Of a stretch of 64,000 nt of DNA, positions 58,554 to 64,000 are shown piece after piece. Source of the DNA: Atkinsonella hypoxylon (taxonomy: Eukaryota; Ascomycota; Sordariomycetes; Hypocreales; Clavicipitaceae); the NCBI GenBank assembly GCA_000729835.1, contig JFHB01000043.1, forward strand, positions 62,001 to 126,000, in the 5' to 3' direction. The stretch's first letter is position 1. Each line of letters begins with the position of its first letter. A program made the translations under genes and the position numbers. The notes under the pieces were generated by a model, which saw nothing but the letters and a program-made list of their open reading frames with translations, had not been told where the DNA came from and made no database searches.

Positions 58554-59679
58554 TCATTGCTTCGTAGTCGAGTCAGTCCACCCTGCCCGTCTAGCTTGCT
58601 CCTTTTCTATCACGGCCTTCTCCTGCAGGTACGCCTCCAGAGTAGTAGCAGACGTAGTCCCCCATATCCGCCACGGGCAAACTTCAAACGTCTTCGAATT
58701 GGCCTGTCTCGACAAGACCACGTACTCAATCTTATCCTGCATCTTGAGACTCCCAGGAATGGTTTGACCCGTCGCAGCATCGTACCTCCACGCCTTCTGC
58801 GTCGACGAGATGGCCACGACAGCCTGCTCCGTCATCAGGATCTTGTCCAGAGGGTTTCCCCGGTGGATCTGGTGGGACAGCAGTCGAGGGTAGACGAGCC
58901 CGTTGTTATACTTGACGACTTCGAACCGCACGCCTTCCCTGGGATTACGCCGGTCGATGGCCGCACAGAGCTTCTTGGCAAAGTCCCCGAGGCAGATGCG
59001 GTCAAGCGTGGCTTTGTCGCCGGCAGCAAAGGCCTCGAGCATCTCGCGGTACATGGCTTTGGCGGTGGGCGCGATGGTGCCCCGGCGGGCTTTCCACTTT
59101 GGTCGTGTCGTCCAGCTTTCCATCGACTGGAGCTTGAAGCTGAGGATGGAGGCGGTGCCGATGAGCCAGTGCTTCAGGCGGGAGAGGTGGTACTGTGCGA
59201 AGGAGGCTGGGGATCGGGGGTACTGCGACAGAGGGAGGGAGACGAAAGTGCCTTGTTTCGAAGACGGTTAGTTTTTTTTTTTTTCAGATTGTGTGTCTTT
59301 TTGGAGCAAGGATGGGGACAAATTTGGCACGGGGGTGTTTTTTTTTTTTTTTTTTCTCTCCCGGTCGCTGAGATTGTTTCGCGAGCAACGACTGACCTGG
59401 GAATAAGGGCCCTGCGCCATTCCGGAAGTACTCGGCATTCGCCAGCTTCTGCATGCGCGACATGCTCTCCTCCTTGCCCATCTTGGCGTTCTGCCGAATG
59501 GCCTTGTCGACTTCTCGACGGAGGCTGTCCCGCGAGGCATGGCGTCTCGTTGCATGGTAGACCACGAGGGGTCTTGCAATAGCGACTCGGAGACACGGGG
59601 AGCCGGTAGCCCGCTGCGTTGACAACAGCGCGGCCATTTGGAGCTGGTTGCGGCACCTTTGCTTTGCGAGGCGATTCAC
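58554..59679 (-). CDS. MBA1-like mitochondrial inner-membrane protein (Tim44/mL45-type domain)
   Basis: Two exons (59397-59679 and 58554-59251; intron 59252-59396) join in frame to 326 residues. The N-terminus is a basic, Ala/Arg-rich presequence. Then come GKEESMSRMQKLANAEYF and LFPGTFVSLPLSQYPRSPAS, then a helix at LKHWLIGTASILSFKLQSM. The C-terminal domain (about residues 160-310) has KAMYREMLEAFAAGDKATLD and ALAAD-type folds typical of the Tim44-like/Mba1/mL45 group. Yeast Mba1 anchors the mitoribosome to the inner membrane near Oxa1 and assists co-translational insertion. Fungal homologues are often labelled Mba1 or mL45-like, and I cannot separate these from sequence. The intron carries T-rich tracts and an ACTAAC branch site. 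It shares a 232-bp promoter with CIA30. Confidence 0.8.
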
Positions 59680-59911
59680 ACAAGCTGGGCGGATGTATCT
59701 ATCTATCTAACTAGTTATCTATCAGCCCCGGCTCGGAAGGGTCGCCTCCGAGTTTGCTTGCTTGCTTTGCTGGTCGGCACCCTGGGTCCACAGCTGCGCA
59801 ACGCCATCAAGCAACTTGCTTCTAACGTTAGTTAGTTACCTAGTTAGATTAATTAATTAGTTAGTTAATCCACGCTCCGCTCCGTTTTCCCCCGCAGTAC
59901 GCCCTTCCACC
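59680..59911. promoter_or_regulatory. Bidirectional promoter of MBA1-like and CIA30 genes
   Basis: The 232-bp region between divergent starts contains two ATC/TAGT-type repeats: TATC/TAAC repeats at about 59695-59723 and TTAGTTAG/TTAATTAA repeats at about 59825-59870. Both genes act in mitochondria, so shared control is plausible. Confidence 0.45.
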
Positions 59912-60695
59912 ATGAGGCCCACGCAAGTCCTCGCCAAAGGCCTCCTCGGTCGAAGCATAGACGAGCTCCGACGCCGCACAGGCATAGGTTCGCTACATCA
60001 TCCCACTTCCCACGAAAGCAGAGAAAGCTAACGCTCGACAAGCCCTCAAGCTCGAAGCCGTCAAGGGGCCCCTCGGCCCTCGCACGCTCTACGATTTCAC
60101 CACCGCCCGCTCCGTCCAAGACTGCGTCCTCATGTCCGACCGCCTCATAGGCGGCTCGTCCCAAAGCAACCTCGACCTGGGCACCAACCACGCCCGCTTC
60201 CACGGCCGCATATCTACCGCCCTCCCGGACGATAGACCACGCGTCCTGCGCAGCGGGTACGCGGGCTTCCGCACGCCCGACCAGGCGCCTACGCTGTTTG
60301 GCCGCGCGCTGTGGGACATTGATCCGTACACGTACCTTGCGCTCCGGATCAAGTCGGACGGCCGGTCGTACTTTGTCAATGTGCAGACCGAGGCGGTCGA
60401 GCCGTCGGATTTGCATCAGCATAGGCTGTTTGCCAAGACGCCTGGTCGGTGGGAGACGGTGCTGATCAAGTGGAATGATTTTGTGCGCACGAATCATGGC
60501 TTCGTCGTTGAGCCGCAGACCGAGTTGCTCCGGCAGAAGGTGAGGACGGTTGGCATCGGGCTGACGGATCGGGTGGAGGGTCCTTTTGAGCTTTGCATCG
60601 AGCGCGTGTGGGCGACTAATCAGGTTGGGGGCCCGGTCGACAAGGCGGACGGGACCGAGTTGAAGAATAAGAAGGGGGAGAGGATACGGTGGTAG
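59912..60695 (+). CDS. cia30: Complex I intermediate-associated protein 30 (CIA30)
   Basis: Two exons (59912-59987 and 60043-60695; intron 59988-60042 with a GCTAAC branch site) join in frame to 242 residues. The CIA30 domain runs from about residue 40: LYDFTTARSVQDCVLMSDRL, IGGSSQSNLDL, GYAGFRTPDQAPTLFGRALW, DPYTYLALRIKSDGRSYFVN and WETVLIKWNDFVRTNHGFV. The protein is a matrix assembly factor for NADH:ubiquinone oxidoreductase (complex I), first found in Neurospora. The N-terminus (MRPTQVLAKGLLGRS) could act as a targeting sequence. It is followed 200 bp downstream by the convergent APC5 gene. Confidence 0.92.
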
Positions 60696-60895
60696 TTAGT
60701 GCCAGGGACGATGGCTGTCAGGGATTGGCAGGGAGGGACAGTATGGGTTGATTTGAAAAAGGGGAATGAATGAAACTCGCCTGGTACGGCATGTCATTAC
60801 GGAAAAGGTGAAGGTGTAACTTGCCATGTACATGTACATCAAACTAAAAGAAAACAACGTTGAAAACAGCAAAGACCACACAACGTCGAGGCACG

Positions 60896-63367
60896 TCATC
60901 CCCGTCCCAGACTCAGCGTTTCCGCAGTCCGTCTCAACTCAACATAAGCCGCCGCGTAATCCGCCGCCAGCGCCATCTCCCCGCTCAACTTCATAATCAT
61001 AGCCCTCTTCGCCATCATCTCGCACTGGTTCCTGACATCCTGGAGAGCAGAATAGTAATCAAACGACCTTCGCACGGCGGACAAAGCCCGAGTCATCTGC
61101 TCACCACGCTTGCTCGACGCGGGAGGCATCGTGCCGGCCAAGCCCATGTAGGCATCTGCCAAGGAGGAATACAGTCGAGCGGAGAGCGCAGACGAATCGC
61201 ACTCGAGCGCGCGCGGGAGGACCGCGACGAGGAGCTGCGTCGCGGCCTCGAATTCGCCCAGCGAGACCAAGATGTTGGATAGTGCCCCGATCGCCTGCCA
61301 CAGACATGGGATGAGCCTTGCCCGCCAGGCAATGTTGGTGGCGCGAATCGCCGTGCTGAACGCCCTCTGCGGACGGCCGCATTTGCCGAGCAGCGAGACC
61401 TTCAGCAGGAGGAGTCGCACGCGGAGTGCAACGTCTTTGTTCTCGTCCCTCACTTTCTGCAGCAAGCCTTCTACCTCGGCGAATGCTCGTTGCACATCGC
61501 CCCGGCGCGTCAGACAATCAATGTGCAGGGAATCAATGATGAAGGCCATGTCCGGCTCCAGATCGTCCGACTTGGATTGCAGAAGCTGGCCTAGTAGCTC
61601 TTCGGCGCCGAGGAGATTGTTGTGGTGCAAGTGCTTCTTGACCTTGATGATGGCCCTGTATTTGTACCAGTATTGGCCGGGCTTCCAGGAGCGTAGGGAG
61701 TTCTCGTTCAATCGTTCCAGGTACTGCAGGCCCTCGTCGTATCGACCTCGATCTGCAAGCGAGAGGGCCATGCGGCACGTGTGCTTGAGCTCGTCATCGA
61801 AAACGGCATGCCTCGCGTAGCATCTCAGGAATATCTCAGACGTCAGTGTTGAGAGTTGCGACAAGCCCAGCCTGCTCCATAAGGCAGCGTAGAGCGCAAG
61901 CTGAGATCCGAGCATGGTCTTCATATTCTTCTCGACAATGACTTGCGAGCTTCGCACCATGTACTCGAGAGATGTTGCCACGCTGTCGCCATTGATCAGG
62001 CCAAGCTTCGCTTCGCTTAGCAGAACCGAGCTCCAGAGAGTCCACATGCCAGACTCCTTGGCTTTGACTCTGAGAAAGGCCAAGCTCTCCTTGCCGGGGC
62101 CTAGTAAGCTGTTCGACTCCAGTTCATAAACCAGATCAGGATGTGCTCGACCGAAATGGAATAACCAGTTCAGCGCAAAGTTAAGACAGGTCATATCCCG
62201 GTTCTCTCTCGCTGTGGACACGGTTTCCATCATGGCAGCAACAGCTTCCTTATAGCAGCCAAAGTCCGCCTGCAGTACGGCCAGGTTCATGAGCGCATAC
62301 TGATAGAAAAGCCGATCCCGATACTGCATGGTATAGTCAAAGTATCTGTGCAGAAAATCAAAGGCGGTTGGACAGTCTCCCGATCTCCAGGCATCAAGAA
62401 AGCTGGACAAGGGTTGTTAGTGAGCAGCAAACTCATGATTGGAACTTGTTTCCAACACTGTACCTAAGGTAATGAGTAAGACTAGGTATACTGAAACTAT
62501 CGTGGAGTAAGTCGTGAAATTGATGCCGTATCTCCAATGGGATCCGGTTTCCATATTCTGTTGCAGCACCATTAGAGAGCATGTATCACAGATATCAAGC
62601 CATCACTTACTCTGCAGCTGTTCAATCTGGAACTCCAAAAGTGTCTCAATATCATCAGTGCTTACAGCGATCGTGCTGCTCTCGTCGCCAGTGAGCATAT
62701 CGCCGTAAGCCACCGCTGCCAGAGCAGCGACGCTTTCCGGGTCCCAGTCCTCCTGCTCTCCAAGTAGCAATACGTTGTCGAAGCTGAGTCGGTCAAAGCT
62801 TGGGTTCTTCCTCTTTAGGTAATGCGCCGTAGGTTGACGGTATCGCACAAAAGCCTTCCACAGTTCCGCGCAGTCGTGAAAGCGCAGTCGTTGATACTCT
62901 AGTCGTGCTCTCCGAACGAAGGCACCCAACGGAGAGGTTCTCGTGAGTCTCATTTTCGTGTCTTGTTCAGAATCCTCGCCTCCATCCTTTTGGCGCTCTT
63001 CCTTGGTCCGGGTAAGCATAGTCATGATCCTTTCGAAAAATTCGTAAAGAGCGTCAAGTGAGTTTAGATCCCAAATCTTGTTGAGGAATTGGTCCCATAG
63101 CTTCCGGCCTGGGATGCCCTGTAAGAGGGGATAGTTTCCGAGAAGCTTTTCGAAATCTTTTATGGAAATGACTAGATTGACCGTTTGCTCTGCTTTTGAC
63201 CATCGAGCCTCTTGTGACGATATGGGATCCGTGGAGGCATGATCCATGAGGTGGGATGTGATGAACGAGAGCACTGGGAGCACGGCGTCGCTGGGGACAG
63301 CTTCCTCTGTGTAAAGTTCCACCAGAGCCAAAAGGCAAACTTTGGCGGGCGTGAGATATCGCGTCAT
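60896..63367 (-). CDS. APC5: Anaphase-promoting complex subunit 5 (APC5)
   Basis: Three exons (62611-63367, 62464-62557, 60896-62402; introns 62558-62610 and 62403-62463) join in frame to 785 residues. The N-terminal part opens MTRYLTPAKVCLLALVELYT and has the KYGNRIPLEIRHQFHDLL junction in exon 2. The centre holds the APC5 signature MNLAVLQADFGCYKEAVAAM followed by METVSTARENRD. The C-terminal half is a series of TPR helices, ending DYYSALQDVRNQCEMMAKRA. APC5 is a scaffold subunit of the anaphase-promoting complex, an E3 ligase of the cell cycle. An upstream in-frame extension crosses a poly(T/A) run; the ATG at 63367 fits the usual APC5 start. A conserved neighbour of MAT loci, it is next to CIA30 here. 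Confidence 0.93.
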
Positions 63368-64000
63368 GGTTTTTTTTTTTTTTCTTTTTTTTTGATTCAT
63401 CAAATATACTCCAGCGTGATATCGCCTTTGCCAGGAAGTAGGTTGGTGTTGTTGGTTGTTGTTGGATCCTGTCTGTGATTGACGTGTAAACATGAATTGA
63501 TTTTGTCCGGCGCCCCTCAGCGCGATCGAATTCAGGTGTCAGCCGCTGGGAGCAGCTACAGTGTGTACTTACCCCGCTGTGCAAGACCAGATACACCCAC
63601 TGTAGAAGGCTTCCTTAGTGCATGGCTGCTCGATTATAGTGGAGTGCTGCGCTAACCCACAGGTGCATACCACGATACAGATCGGAGAGTAATACGTTCC
63701 AAAGTTGGGGTTTGGGGTACAAAAGAAATCGACTACAACTTTCCACCTACCTTAAGTATGTAAAGCTCTTGTATACAGAATTAAGCGCATGGTGCATTGA
63801 CATTGGCAAACACTTTGACCACTTACTGAAGGTTTCATTCAACCAAAATTTCATGCTTCCCAGTACTCCTTCATCTAGCCCTCCTCAATAGAATAATGCA
63901 GGCCAATGGATCTTTTCACACTTCGCGCAAATGCGTTGGCTTTGAAGGTAATTCACTTAGGAAATTCGTGTTAAGCAGTAGATACATGTAAATGTCACCA
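63368..64000. other. Right-edge intergenic region upstream of APC5
   Basis: A T/A-rich run (63370-63394, plus strand) lies just upstream of the APC5 start, and an A/T-rich stretch runs to the window edge. No coding gene is recognised in the 633 bp. Confidence 0.45.

Noticed and set aside
58521..59582. 353-codon + frame across the MBA1-like gene
   Set aside because: Antisense to conserved MBA1-like exons and running through homopolymers in the intron.
1..64000. Secondary-metabolite cluster
   Set aside because: An MDR oxidoreductase and an MFS transporter are neighbours, but no PKS, NRPS, terpene synthase or regulator is present.
1..64000. Transposons, CRISPR arrays, rRNA genes
   Set aside because: No transposase, reverse transcriptase, terminal repeats, array or rRNA motif was recognised on either strand. 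CRISPR arrays are not expected in fungi.

Overview
The window is nuclear DNA from a filamentous ascomycete. Genes are short and split by many 50-110 nt introns with GTRNGT donors, CTAAC/CTAAT branch sites and YAG acceptors. The gene content (ATP sulfurylase fused to an APS-kinase-like domain, an FLC-type TRP-like channel, CIA30, APC5, EOS1) fits Pezizomycotina. Dispersed CCTAGGTA-type palindromes and the APC5-CIA30 pairing suggest Sordariomycetes, possibly Hypocreales; that narrower placement is inference. I rebuilt 22 protein-coding genes by splicing. Every joined model stays in frame to a stop, except the MIX17-like gene that runs off the left edge. I also list one short orphan reading frame and one kinase relic.

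Layout. 0-5.7 kb: minus-strand MIX17/CHCHD2-like gene (partial), exosome cofactor LRP1, a zinc-type (MDR) oxidoreductase and a 14-TM-type MFS transporter. 7.8-14.1 kb: a ketopantoate-reductase-like mitochondrial protein, PDCD5, COQ4, a SET-domain methyltransferase and a CPSF6-like RRM protein, packed in convergent and divergent pairs. 16.8-26.5 kb: a DCAF11/LEC14B WD40 protein, a GDT1/TMEM165 Mn/Ca transporter and a tiny zinc-ribbon gene, separated by 2-3 kb gaps. 28.8-29.1 kb: the C-terminal end of a protein kinase, apparently a relic. 31.3-48.3 kb: FLC channel, ATP sulfurylase, an 877-residue disordered fungal protein, TRM44, eIF1 and EOS1. 49.5-58.1 kb: an alpha/beta hydrolase, a ten-exon tandem-RRM protein and a sodium:solute (DUR3-like) symporter. 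58.5-63.4 kb: MBA1-like mitoribosome receptor, CIA30 and APC5.

The genes are mostly conserved housekeeping functions: mitochondrial biogenesis (MIX17-like, COQ4, CIA30, MBA1-like), RNA processing and translation (LRP1, CPSF6-like, TRM44, eIF1), protein turnover (APC5, DCAF11-like), ion and nutrient transport, and sulfate assimilation. They do not form one pathway. I see no biosynthetic gene cluster, transposon, CRISPR array, rRNA or convincing tRNA. The most informative context signal is at the right edge. APC5 and CIA30 are recurrent neighbours of the ascomycete mating-type region, so the MAT locus may lie just outside the window. I did not find a clearly new biological system. The best oddities are a second open frame with a strong membrane segment overlapping the zinc-ribbon gene, a degenerate NAD(P)-binding loop in the ketopantoate-reductase-like protein with an overlapping upstream ORF, a 587-nt intron in the symporter, and several promoter or intergenic tandem repeats.
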